64,000 bases of DNA from Liriodendron chinense (lineage: Eukaryota; Streptophyta; Magnoliopsida; Magnoliales; Magnoliaceae): the NCBI GenBank assembly GCA_003013855.2, contig ML058494.1:868001-932000 (forward strand). Reading direction: 5' to 3'. Made by a program: the position numbers and the translations under genes. Every line of letters starts with the position of its first letter. The first letter of the stretch is position 1. This document shows positions 31,650 to 42,965 of this stretch, one piece after another. A model generated the notes under the pieces. The model worked only from the letters and a program-made list of their open reading frames with translations, was not told where the DNA came from and did not search any database.

Positions 31650-33293
31650 TGTTAAGCTCTTAATTGTGCATATTCTAACCCCAATTCATCACTCATTATG
31701 CACGGTTTACATGTTTAAAGGACTAATGTAATGCATGATTTGTGATTGTAGGAACAAGATGATGATTTTACTAATTCAAGGCTAAATAGGAGCACTTTAT
31801 ATACATTGAAGATCACAAGACTAAGCATGAAAGGGTGGAAGAAGAAAGCAGGGAGAGAAAAGAAAAGAAAGAAGAAAGCATAGCGGAGAAAAAAAAGAAA
31901 GAAATAAAGAAGAAAAAGGGCCTAGATCGGTCGTGTGACCGATCGGCCAAGGAAGCCCGACCGGTCAGGACCGGTCGGCCACATAATTGGAAGCCACTGG
32001 AGGAGGAATTACACGGTCCGACCGGTCGTGACCGGTCGGCCAAACCAGTCCGACCGGTCAAGACCGGTCGGCAAACGGGTCGCCCTCTTTGCTGCACTCA
32101 CTGGACGCCTTCTCAGACAAGTCCGACCGGTCGGCTAAGCCACTCAGACTGGTCGTGCGACCGGTCGGACATGCAAAATGGACAGTTTCTAAATTGAGCG
32201 CCGAATTTCTCTGCGCAAGTGCGTAATTCCTTGCGCAATCTGGAAGTTTATTACGTAATTGACACCTCTAAGCTATAAAAGGACTTCTTCTCTTCATACC
32301 AGAGCATGCTAGGACGTGGGGATTTCTTGGGAGATGGATTTTACTTCAAGTTTTCTTAGTTTTCTTCTTGTTTTAGTAGTTTTTATGTTTTTGAGGCTTC
32401 TAGTTCAAGGATGTTAGAGATGAACTAAAACCTCTTAGCTAGGGCTAAGAGGTGAAGCTTTTGATGGATTGATGCAACCTAAGTTTCCTTTTTATGATTT
32501 AATTGAAGAATTTTAGTTAATGTGAGTTTGAATCAAGTACTAGTTTGGTTTTACTTTGATCTCTTGATGACTCCAGGCTCATGTGATTCTTAGTGATTCT
32601 AAGCTTGGTAGCTTACCTTCTGAGCATTGTTTATGCTTGTGTAGTGCATTGATCTATCATCGACTCCGGGCATGGTAGACCCTTTGATTGCCTTGTGTAC
32701 AATGGCCTGATTTTCATGTGGGAACTCATTCAACTAAAGTTCGTATCTTTTGTAGTAATCTGAAATAGCTGTTTGTTGATTGATTTTGATTTAATTAGAG
32801 TTCTAATCATTAGTTGTAATCAAGTCTAGTGACAGGATTTGATGAAAGCTATGGTTGTGAATCTCAACTAGATTGGAAAGAGGCTTGGCCTACACAATTG
32901 AGTGTGCCCAAGGCCTGAGTATTATTGTGGGAATCGAATCAATGAATAAGCACTATTTTGGATAATTGTTGATTGAACTGCTTTATATTCCGATCGGATA
33001 GAGATATGAATTCGATTCTGATTGAGTTATGAGAGACCTAGTTGTGTTGATGCATTGAAACTTGTCAAAAGTGGATCCTTGGCGCTCTAATGCCTTTTTA
33101 GATTGATATTACCTTTCATAAATCACTGTTTAAACTCAAATCACTATTTTCCAGCTTTAGTTCTTAATAGGATCTTAATTGTTAGTTATTTTAGACAAAT
33201 TCTGAGAATACCCATACATAAGTCTCTGTGGAAACGATACTCGGTCTTTCCGAATTATTACTACTTCGCAACCCTACACTTGGGGAGTGAACA
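31650..33293 (+). mobile_element. S2: solo Athila-type LTR in C2
   Basis: 1644 bp, TGTTAAGCTC to GTGAACA, flanked by GTGAA. Palindrome array 31925-32167, TATA box 32273-32282 (CTATAAAAGG), leader hairpin 32431-32452 with perfect nine-base arms CCTCTTAGC and GCTAAGAGG. It resembles the AthL and AthR LTRs more than those of B1 and C1. Confidence 0.95.
31925..32167. repeat. GACCGGTC palindrome array in S2
   Basis: Units start near 31925, 31959, 32020, 32052, 32125 and 32148; the spacings are 34, 61, 32, 73 and 23. Both two-base and four-base spacers occur. Confidence 0.9.
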
Positions 33294-33759
33294 GTGAACT
33301 AGGTGTAAAAGTGTTCAAATTTTCTATCAATCATATAAATAGGGGAATTCACATATAAAACCATTATATTAAAGGTAGTTCAAGACTTGCAACATCACTC
33401 ACTTTGTATCTCCTTTTCTTATACTCGTATCATCCCGAATACATAGAAATAAAGTTGTCCAAAAGTGTTTTGAATTTTAGAAAATTCAAAATTTTTCTAC
33501 ATAATAGCTTGAAATGTCACAAAAACTAGTAGATTCATCTAAGGAATCTCACCCCCCAACCAAAATCTTACATTGTCCTTATTGTAACAAGATATGCAAT
33601 AAGCATTACATGAGAGCAATGACATAAAATAAAGGAGAGTGAGAACGAGAGTACTTGGGGTAGCAAGTTGATCAATTCTAGCATCTTCCATTGTCTCGAT
33701 GAGACTTATTCAATCCTAATTGCAAAAAAATAAATCATAACCTACCTACCTACCTTTGA
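33294..33759 (-). other. C2 3' noncoding block, proximal part
   Basis: Continues the B1/C1-like noncoding block after S2 ('ctaggtgtaaaagtgttc ... aatctcaccccccaacc'). No gene. Confidence 0.8.
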
Positions 33760-35493
33760 TTAGTCCGATCGAATGAGCAGGATCGTCATGAATTTCAATA
33801 GATTTCTCATGAGGACCATCCATAGTCCTGCTTGACAGTAGACATGGGTGCTTGTCTTCATTAAAGTCCAATATTTATGTGCACCACATGCATGATAGGA
33901 GGAGATAAGAGCAGCAAAAAGATATCTCCTCAAATTTTGATATGGGTTATGATTGATTAAAAATGGGTCCAACCAATCAGAATTTCCAATGGGCTGAAGG
34001 ACCCATGATGGTGGAGAGACATTCATTAAGTTTTCATTAGTTAAAGTTGTCTCCTCCACAATTTCAAAATTGTAGGCGCTTCCACAAACAATGGTAAAGA
34101 GTGTAAATCAGTGGAATGGTGTTCTTCAGGCACCGACATCGTGTCGAACAAAATATCCAACTCCTTAATCATCTCATCGTCAAGATCATAAGAGTGGGCC
34201 AAGCATTCCTCTAGGAAATTGAGATACTCGGATGAAAGATCATGATCTTGCTTGAGTGACTGCAAAAATTCAGTTTCGATAGTGAGGGACTCGCCTTCCA
34301 TGGAGTGGAATTCTTCCAAACTAGGTTCTCCATAACTAGTATGAGGCACCAAGTCGGAAGTATCCAAGGCTTTAACAATCTCTTGAATAATGGGGTCATT
34401 TGAATTTTCAAAGTGAGCCAAGCATTCGTTCAAAGAATCTGAATTTTCACTCATGGGAGGCTTATTCTCCACATTAAAATTAACCATGTCAAGTTAGTGG
34501 AGTGACTCAAAAATATCAACCTCGGCCATCTCTCTAGCATGCATATCCTCTAAAGAGTCATAATCATTATACCCTTGGGAAAAAGACACCATAGGTTCAT
34601 AAGCATCCACTGAACCCTCATTGTAAATAACCCTACCATCGCTTTCAGATTTAATAGATTCCTCGAGTTCGTCAACCGTCATTGAAATCTCTTCATCATT
34701 AAGTTCAAAGCATCCAAAAGAGATTGTGGACTCACCATAATTGATGATGACATTGGGATCATCGAGATTAATCTCCTCTAAAAGTCGATTCATTAAATCC
34801 AAACAAGGTGGGACTTGGGTAGCCCCATCCTCCTCATTAAAGGGGATTGATTCGATGCCCCCAATTTCGGGCTCAACGTCTTCACAAGATGGTAAGTAAG
34901 CTTGATTTGATTGTTCATCTACATACTCTTTCCATATTTCCTCAAGTATTTGTGTATACATGTCATCACAAGAGGAAGATGTTTTAGAGTGATTGTTAAT
35001 AACCACGGTTGGTTCTTCCCTTAAACAAGGAGAATGGTGGTTTTCCCCATTAAGATCGTACGCATTGTAGGATGAAGAGTTATATGATGGTTGATAGGCA
35101 TATCCATACAAATGATCATGCATTATCTTAACCGTTGGCCACTATTCACCCGTTCCTTTTGTTGTTGCACACCTCCTACCATAACCGGTGGAACGCTCAT
35201 GTTACTTTCAATCCAGTAATCACGTAATGTTTTTTCCGGATGATTATTCGATTTTGCTTCATTCCGGTATTCCCACATCATCTTACGTCGTGTCTTAATA
35301 TGTATATTGCTTTCATTAATGTAATCACGCATTGTCTTACGTGGGTGGGGGGGGGGGGGGTAGTGGAGGTTCTTTGAATCTCAGAAAAATACTCATGCTT
35401 GGAGGGATCCCGATCACAATGAGTTTGGGTACCCCAATCCGATGTCTTATCCTCCAAAAGGTAATTGTACGCACCATTCGTCCAATCATACAT
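33760..35493 (-). pseudogene. C2 ORF of unknown function, broken
   Basis: Matches the C1 ORF from its start (MYDWTNGAYNYLLEDKTSDW at 35493) to its end (about 33760). It is broken by a 14-G run at 35347-35360 and by frameshifts near 35123, 34490 and 34050. Its protein is acidic and rich in E, D, S and N and has no retroviral domain that I recognise. Comparing its substitutions with C1 at synonymous and non-synonymous sites would show whether the ORF was under selection. Confidence 0.8.
35347..35360. repeat. Poly-G run, 14 G, in the C2 ORF
   Basis: At the equivalent position C1 reads 'gtgggcgtatagtgg' (52511-52525), with three G. Confidence 0.88.
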
Positions 35494-35728
35494 GATGAAA
35501 TTTTAAGGAATTGAAAACTACCCTAATGTAGAAAAAAGAACAAAAAGAAGAGAGATGGGGCGATGTTACCCAATAGAGTTAGATCTATGTCAGCAACAAT
35601 GTCCTACAAAATCAAACAAAAAATTGTTAGGAATCTAAAAAAAATCCTACTTATAGAAAAACTAAAAATCCTACCTAATTAAAACTACTCTATAACTATT
35701 AGAATAATCAGAACCGTGTAACCTTTTA

Positions 35729-35744
35729 TCTGGCAACGGCGTCA
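35729..35744 (-). promoter_or_regulatory. Primer-binding site for tRNA-Asp (C2)
   Basis: The minus strand reads TGACGCCGTTGCCAGA, two or three changes from the AthR site, six bases from the LTR. Confidence 0.8.
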
Positions 35745-35750
35745 AAAACT

Positions 35751-37110
35751 TGTTCGCTAGCCTTAAGTGCAAGGCTGCGATGTAGTAATAATTCTCAGTA
35801 AGACCGAGGTTGATCCACAGGGAAAGAGGTAAACAATTCCAACCACTCTAATAACTAGAATCTAAGAAATTTTTTTAAAAAATAGTTTTTAAGAACTAAA
35901 TAAGAAATCTGAGATTTGGGTAGAACTAGAGCATTAAGGATCCACTTGTAGTAGTTCAATACCAATCCATTCATCCAAGCACAACACAATTAGAATCAAA
36001 GTCCTATCCCTCATCTAATTGGATGATATAACATTCAAGCACAAACATTCCCACTAAAATTTGAAAATCAAATTTCTAGTTCTAATGAAGTACATAGAAC
36101 TTGAACTTGTAGCCTTTGGAGTAACAACCATACCAAGAGACTATGGCATGCTCAAGGGTTACTACAATTCGAATTCAAACAACCCAATCATGGTAATCTT
36201 AGAGAATTGCAAGGAACTCATGTCCGGAGTACACAAACTCTCACAAAACTTCTAAAAATCCAACCTTTATTCAAACTAGAACTTGAAAATCCATAAATAA
36301 GTAAAGGGTACTTGAAGAAACGAATTAAAGCATTGAAACAAACTACAAACTTCACCTCTTAGCTCTAGCTAAGACGTTAACTAGAAGAAAGCATTAAAAA
36401 CTAGAAACTAGAACTAGAAGAAGAAGAAAACTAGTTGTAGGAGGCTAGGAAGCCTCCTAGGTCTTGATCTCTTTGCTCCCCACGTTGCTAGATGGGTTTG
36501 GAAGGGGTTGTAAGTGTCCTTTTATAGCTTAGAGGCGTCACCGACTTAGAAGAATCTCAGAACTATGGAGTCCTCCCGCACTTAGGAAACCCAAAAATCG
36601 AAATAGGAAAGTGCAACTCGCTGTTTGCATGTGGCTGATCGGTATTGACCGGTCGAACTGGGCTAGCAGACCGGTCTTAACCGGTCGGACTTGTCTGAGA
36701 AAGTGTTCAGGGGTTGCAGAGGAGGGCCGACCTGTTGGCCAACCGGTCTTGACCGGTCGGGCCAAACTGGACTTAGTTCCAGTGGCTTCACAAAGGAGGG
36801 CAGCAGGGTGGCCGACCGGTCTTGACCGGTCTGGCCTCTCTGGTCGACCGGTCTTGATCGGTCGGACCTCTATATGGCTGATTTTTCCTTCTTTCTTTCT
36901 TCCTCTTCCTCCTCTCTTTCTTCACCATTCTTTGGCACTTGTTCTATTGATCTTCAATGCATACAAAGTGACTCTTTTCACCATGAATTGGTGAAATCTT
37001 CTCTCATTCCTATAATTATAAAAACATGTATTAGATTAGTCTTTAAACATAAAAACCATGCATATAATGTGATGCAATGGGCAGCAAATGTATAAATTGG
37101 AGGCTCAACA
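35751..37110 (-). repeat. C2 5' LTR
   Basis: 1360 bp, TGTTCGCTAG to GGCTCAACA on the plus strand. The leader hairpin is at 36355-36376 with one arm base changed, the minus-strand TATA at 36518-36526, and the palindrome array at 36637-36863. Confidence 0.92.
36637..36863. repeat. GACCGGTC palindrome array in the C2 LTR
   Basis: Units start at 36637, 36669, 36741, 36814 and 36846, spaced 32, 72, 73 and 32 bp. The C1 LTR has a different palindrome (GGGCGCCC) at the same place. Confidence 0.92.
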
Positions 37111-37940
37111 ATATTGCGGGCTTCGCTCCTGTAGACTGGATTCCACTGTTTCTTTATTCTGCCCTGTGCTCTTACTGTCGTCCTTGTTTCGGCTGAAATA
37201 ACCTTCTTATTCTCAGTCTTCTTGACTGTCGTACGCTTCGGCACAGCCTGCCATCTGGCTTCAGAGGTTGCTGCAAGATGGGGGAAGTAGAATCTTTCGG
37301 ACGCTAGGAAAATCATTGTAAATGCCATTTGGTTGGTTCTTTTCCTGTCTTTCTGCTTCTTTCTCTTTCTCTGTCTTTCTCTTTCTTTCTCTCGCTCTCT
37401 CTGCACAGTCATACACGCATTAGAATATTCTGTGCATCTGGAAAGGAGAGGGGACGCAACCTTACCAATCGCGATACGGCTCAACAATGGATAGACAGAA
37501 ACAAACAAGTACGAACCACGTGCATGCTATGCGAAGTTTCGAAATTCTTTTGCCTTAAAGATGAAGGGAAGAACATTTTCGGTTGAAGAGACTCACTCAC
37601 ATGTGCCCACAGAGGAGCAACATGCGCACACTCCCTAAGGGAGAGCTCTCTCACCTCAGAGTTTTTTACTTCTTCAACTTGGAAATGTCCAAATGACTTA
37701 GTGAGTCTCATATTTATACTTCAGCCTGGGAAACGGTGCACCGCAATGGCATGACGTAAGCATCCAGTGCAGCACACGAGGGGGGGGGGGGGCACTTGTT
37801 GCGGCTCAAATTCACACCCATGATAAAGCAACATATGACGGTCCATCTACAACGATTCGAATCAATTCCAAGATCGAGAAACACCCAAAAAATATGATTG
37901 GACGCCAATGCAGCCCTAACCCGCGCAGTCATGGCCAAAA
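37111..37940 (-). other. Probable Tat1 5' leader and promoter-proximal LTR sequence
   Basis: The minus strand begins a low-complexity basic reading frame (residues rich in R, K, E, then FPHLAATSEARWQAVPKR) that probably continues the Tat1 leader cut by C2. A pyrimidine-rich tract lies at 37336-37410. A minus-strand TATAAATA at 37711-37718 could be the Tat1 LTR promoter. A 13-G run lies at 37780-37792. I cannot identify a PBS or LTR ends, so the assignment is tentative. Confidence 0.45.
37780..37792. repeat. Poly-G run, 13 G
   Basis: Thirteen G following CACACGA. No second copy is available for comparison. Confidence 0.85.
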
Positions 37941-37941
37941 C

Positions 37942-38280
37942 CTACAGATATTATTTCAGAGCAAAAATGGACATGTTTATTACCGCCAAATGATCCAGAA
38001 TACCTGAAAACCCTTAACTAGCAAGTTTGAATGCCGCGCGGTGCATATCTTTACCTTCGCATCTCGAAATGCGTTTTACCGTCTTAATTTGACTGAAAGG
38101 GTCCGAAAGCCTACAAATGCTATTTTGGAAGGGAAATGGACATGCGTATTGTGGCCAAATGATCTAGAATGCTTGAAAATCCTTAACTAGCAAATTCGAA
38201 GGCCGTACGATGCATATTTTACTTGTGTACCTCGAAGCGTAATCTGCCCCTGTCCGGAGCTGATTGAGAGGGTCCAAATT
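37942..38280. repeat. Tandem duplication, unit about 169 bp
   Basis: Two diverged copies, near 37942-38110 and 38111-38280. Landmarks: 'atggacatg' at 37968 and 38137, followed by 'ccaaatgatc', 'ccttaactagcaa' and 'tgcatat' in both. No ORF. Confidence 0.85.
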
Positions 38281-38449
38281 GGGAAGGAACTACCAAAATT
38301 CACAGCAGTTGATCATCCGTACCCCGACTCGTTCATTCAATAACCCGATGAGAGGCTTAAAGTGCTTTGGCGTTAGTGACTTTGGTCTCTGAAAAGGTAC
38401 CTATCCTTTGGACAGTTGGAGCCTGAAGTTTGAAAAATATTCTAAGTGT

Positions 38450-39155
38450 GGATACATGCGTACACCACAAGGGGGACATGCGTACACCATAAGGAGACAT
38501 GTGCCCATGCCCCTACCACATGCACATGGGAGCCCACCTCTCCTTCTTCCAAATACCGAAACTTAAAAAATTGCTAAGTATGGGCACATGCGCCCACCAT
38601 AGGGAGCACATGTGCCCACACTCTCTCCACATGCGCGTGATCCCTCTCCCACAAATACATGCGCTCAGCAATTTTCATTTTACTTGGACCCGAGACCCGA
38701 TTAACTACTATAAATAGCGCACTCACCTACTGAGAGAGGGGGACTTCTTCATTCGAGAGGACACTAGAGTGTCATAAAAGGTAAAATCCTCGCCAGAATC
38801 CTTGTCGGAGAGGGTAACATGTGCCCATCACCCTCGCCGAAATCCCTCGCTGGAAAGGGTTACATGCGCTCATCTCTTTGGAGACGGAAGAACTAAAACT
38901 TGACTAAGTCCAAAGCCACATACGCCCATTCCCCTTTTAGTAAAAAAAATCATGAAATTTAGCATGTGGCTTTGGCAAAGCCACATGCGCTCACCAAGTT
39001 AGTCTAGGCGCATGTGCTATAGCACATGCGCTCGGAAGGGAGGTCCTTCTCTCTCCTCACTCTCTATCTCTCTCTCACATATGCCTGAGGGGGGGCTACA
39101 TGCGCCCACCTCAGGGCACATGTGCCCACCATTTAGCCCACATATGCCCAGATGG
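38450..39155. repeat. ACATGTG/ACATGCG repeat array
   Basis: Roughly eighteen copies of a degenerate motif of about 13 bases, ACATGYGCCCACC and variants (38456, 38475, 38496, 38585, 38607, 38818, 38983, 39099, 39118, 39141 and others). A perfect inverted arrangement GCACATGTGC-like occurs around 39010-39030. A plus-strand TATA-like TATAAATAG lies at 38710-38718 within the array. It resembles an LTR U3 with its own kind of palindrome. Confidence 0.75.
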
Positions 39156-39299
39156 TCTTATCAAACCTCAGGATTCCATGGTGTGGTCCGCCTTCGATGT
39201 GGTCTGACTCTCTATCGCACTATCGCTCTTAAACACACATCGACGTCCTCTGTCCATCCCCCGGACCGAATTTCCCAATGGTCGATGTTAAGTGGACCA

Positions 39300-39840
39300 A
39301 ATTAGGGATTTAATAAATAGTGACCAATCCTTAGTCATTTTCACAATCCCGAGAATACCTCTTTAAAAGCATAAAGTTACTGATATTCACTAAAACTAAG
39401 CGGAATTTGAACGACATCAAGAGGGAGACTTAGTTTCTCCATGATCTAAACCAACATAATAATGCATTATATCGACATTATTTGTTATCCTAATCCATGA
39501 ATGCTCTAATTAAGCAGTAAACAGGCCCAGTACTTAGTCATTTTCAGCCCTGGGAAGTACCCCGTTGGCTCAAAGATCGACTAACACCAAGTAAAATTAG
39601 GTGCAATCTCACTGACGCCAAGTTGGATTTAACATCCTCCTATCGTAAAGCAACTAAATCAAGCATTTGTGGGACACTAATCCCCATCATTTATCAATTA
39701 TTAGCACAAGCAAGTATATATCAGCCCCGATACTTAGCCATTTTCAAGCTCAAAAATTTACAATCTAGCTTATCGAGCTTGAAGTCTCAAAGAAATATAG
39801 TTCGACATAGCCTATCCGAGTGATCTAATCACTCGAAGCA
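39300..39840. repeat. Three diverged tandem units of about 200 bp
   Basis: The phrase 'cttagtcattttca' recurs near 39330, 39533 and 39733 (offsets about 203 and 200). Each is followed by related text. Tandem repeats in 3' noncoding DNA are known for Tat-lineage elements, so these could be 3' noncoding DNA of Tat2; that is inference. Confidence 0.65.
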
Positions 39841-41281
39841 TCGATCATTAGGCTTGTAGGCCTTCACCGAAATAATTTTATCAATTTGCTTACCACTTCT
39901 AAGAGTGGTGATGGATTTTGTTTGCTCCACATGTCGATTGGGAAGATTAGGGGCGCTAATTTCATATGTTTATTTAGGATTGGGCTAAGGTTGGGTAGGA
40001 AAAGTCCCTTCCCTAGCGTTTAAGCATCCCTTAATCTCATCAACTGACACTTTAAGCTCTTGGAGCTGATTTGATTGATTGATTTGCATTTGCCCTTGCA
40101 TAAACTCCTTTAAGGTGTCATCTATAGAGAATTGAGGTGGGGCCATGTTTTACATGGGTGGCCCTCCTTGAAGATTGGTAGGATTGGTCATGGGACCATT
40201 CCTCCAACTGAAATTTGGATGGTTCTTCCAAGTAGAGTTGTACGTGTTACCTACCGATCCATTGAAAGGCCGTTAATAACTGTATGTGGCATTTGCTTGC
40301 TCTTGTAACACCTCTTGAAATGAGAGAATTGTAGGACAATCTTGCGTAGAGTGTACATTAGCGACACAAATCCCACATATGTTTTCAATAGCTTCATGGG
40401 TTTTGTAACTCCAATTTTACTAAGTTCCATGGCCTCGACTTTTCTTGTGAGGTTGACTATCCTTACGTTTACATCGTCTTCCTCCTTAAGGATGTTGATC
40501 CCTCCTTTTTCTTTTTGTTGAGGAGGCTTGAGGTTACTAGATTTGTCCAAAGTATCCCATGATTGGGCATTCTCGGCTAACATGTCCAAGAAACTTCATG
40601 CTTCATTTGGATTTTTGCTCATGAACTCGCCATTGCACATCATCTCTACAAATTGACGCATATTGGAATTCAATCCATCATAGAAGAAATTTAAACTCGC
40701 CAACTTTCGTAGCCATGATGTGGGCAAGCAAGTAGGAGGTCCTTAAACCTTTCCCAACTTTAAAAGAATGACTCACCCTCTTTAACCGAGAAGTTCATGA
40801 TAGATCTTCGAAGGGTGTTTATTTTATGAGCCGGGAAGAACTTTTTCAAGAATTCCTGAGTCATCTCAGTCCATGTCCCTATCGAATGTGGTCTAAGAGA
40901 GTGGAGCCAGCCCTTAGCTCTTTCTTTCAATGATAAGGGAAACAATTTAAGTTTAATGACATCTTCAGTCACATTAGTATATTGCAAGGTAGCTACAACC
41001 TCATTAAACTCTTTCAAGTGTAAATATGGGCTCTCTAAATCTAGCCCATGGAACTTGGGTAAAAGTTTAATTACTCCTAGTTTTATATCAAAGTTTCCCC
41101 CGGTGGTTGGAAAAACCACATATGAGGGTGTAGTAATACGGATCGGTTGTAAGTAATCACACAAAGCTCTCATTGGAGGAGCATTGTATACCTCATTCTC
41201 TCCTACTCCCTCTTGATTTGCATTTGTAGTTGGAATAGGAGGGGGAGGATTCCTTAATGGTGTTTGATCCATACTCCTCAA
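39841..41281 (-). pseudogene. gag: B2 gag, partial and broken
   Basis: Starts near 41281 in a piece beginning MRSMDQTPLRNPPPPIPTTN. It contains RALCDYLQPIRITTPSYVV and LFPLSLKERAKGWLHSLRP and reaches MNFSVKEGESFF. After breaks at 40760 and about 40600 it continues with MDMLAENAQSWDT and the zinc-knuckle region (CGFVSLMYTLRKIV is a shifted reading of it). It is a B1-type gag with many frameshifts. Confidence 0.85.
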
Positions 41282-41667
41282 ACTTTCAAAATGTTCTAAC
41301 TATTTCCTAACTCGTCTTTGGACAAAAAGTGGTCCAACTAAACCACCCTCGTTTTGAAGATACTTTGTGTGGTTACGTTCCCAAAGGGACATAAACCACA
41401 CAAACACATACTAAACTAAATCCTAGATCCTAAAAAGAATCTAGACTAAAATAAAATTCTGAAAAAACTAAAAACTAGAAATCTAAAATAGGAGTTTTAA
41501 GTTAGAAGTATGTTACCTGATGCGCTTGCACTAGAAGAAATTCCTACAAAATAAGGCAAGCAATGTTAGTTTTAGAAATCAGAAACTAGTCCTAGGAAAA
41601 CAGGAAATCCTACCTAACTAATTCTACTTCTATAGCTACTAAAATAATTTAGAATTGTTTAAACTTA

Positions 41668-41685
41668 TTCCCCGGCAATGGCGCT
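41668..41685 (-). promoter_or_regulatory. Primer-binding site for tRNA-Asp (B2)
   Basis: The minus strand reads TAGCGCCATTGCCGGGGA, two changes from the AthR site. Confidence 0.87.
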
Positions 41686-41692
41686 AAAAACT

Positions 41693-42965
41693 TGTTCGCT
41701 CGTGTCAAGTGCAAGGTTGTGATGTAGTAATAACTCGGTGAGACCAAGGTCAATCCACAGAGAATTAGGGTAAACAATCCCAACTTATTCTAATAACTTC
41801 AATTTCAACAATTTTAGAATTCTGTTTTAAAAAACTACAACTAAATAGAATTTGAAGTAGAAGAAAATCGGTGAATTTAAAGGGAACTAAGGCTTTAAGG
41901 ATCCACTTGTAGTAGTCCAATGTAAATTCATTCATCCGAGCATAAACATAACTAGATTTGAAGTTCTCTCTCATCTAGTTGGAAGATTAGGTAGTCAATC
42001 ACAAACAATCCCACTTAAGTCAGGAATTACAGATTCTAGTTCTAATGAAGCACATAGAACTTGAACTTATAGCCTTTGAAGTACCAGCCATACCAAGAGA
42101 TCATGGCATGCTCCAAGGTTACTACAATTCAATTATAATCAATCCAAACATGGTAATCTCAAAGAATTGCAAGGATCTCATGTCCAAAGTACATGAACTC
42201 TCATAAAAGATTAAAAAAATCAACTTTTATTCAAACTAAAACTTAAAAATCCAAACTTAAGTAAAGATAGTTGAAATAAACAAATCCAACATTGAAACTA
42301 GTTACAAGCTTCACCTCTTAGCTAGCTAAGAGATTCTAGCTAAACATTATCATACTTCAACTAGAAAAAAAAAGAAAACTACTAAAAATCATAAAAAAAG
42401 GATTTTGAGGAGTTGCAAATGCTCCACGACGATCCTCTTCACCCCCCACGACTTCCCAAGCCTTCTATGATGATTTTAGATCCAACCCTAGGTGTCCTTT
42501 TATAAATTTCGAAGTTCCATTAACTCAGAAAGTTCCAGAATCACGCAATACTTACGTAGTGTGCAAGCAATTTTTGGAGCTTCATGAAGAAGCTGTTGGA
42601 TTGTGAGTGGCCGACCGGTCAGGACCAGTCGAACTGGTCTGTGCCAGTTTCAGCGTGCACATAGAGAGGCAACAAGGTGGGATACATTGCGACCGACCGG
42701 TCATGACTGGTCGGTCACAATGGATTTGCTGATTTTTCTTAAACTTCCTTCTTTAATTCTTCTTGCTTCTTCTCTCTTCTCTTGGCCTATCTTCTATCAT
42801 CATCAAATAGCTTTAAGAAGTGTCATTTTAGCCATCAAATAGGTGAAGCCTCTCTCTCATTCCTACAATCACAAAACATGCATTACATAGGTCCTTTAAA
42901 CATAGGAATCATGCATAAAATGCGATGAAATTAGGTTAGTATATTTATAATTCAAGAGCTCAACA
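41693..42965 (-). repeat. B2 5' LTR
   Basis: 1273 bp. Leader hairpin 42315-42332 (arms CTCTTAGC and GCTAAGAG), minus-strand TATA about 42495-42503, palindrome units at 42613 and 42695 (82 bp apart). It ends GAGCTCAACA. Confidence 0.9.

Larger units (their letters stand above)
31006..37110 (-). mobile_element. C2: minimal non-autonomous LTR element, 3' LTR deleted, carrying solo LTR S2
   Basis: A minus-strand relative of C1: 5' LTR 35751-37110, tRNA-Asp PBS 35729-35744, ORF remains 35493-33760 and 3' noncoding block 33294-33760 plus 31012-31649, interrupted by S2. At about 31006 the homology to C1 stops just short of the polypurine tract, and Tat1 leader follows. The insertion was into the Tat1 5' leader; the 3' LTR and part of the target were then deleted. 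Confidence 0.83.
39841..42965 (-). mobile_element. B2: truncated B1-like element
   Basis: 5' LTR 41693-42965, PBS 41668-41685, leader 41282-41667 and gag from 41281 to 39841, where homology to B1 (position about 22088) stops at GATCATTAGGCTTG. Everything downstream of mid-linker is missing. Confidence 0.87.

Noticed and set aside
37111..39840. Host gene or host promoter
   Set aside because: No spliced coding pattern or recognised domain is visible; the region is composed of tandem and short repeats and is flanked by Tat sequence.
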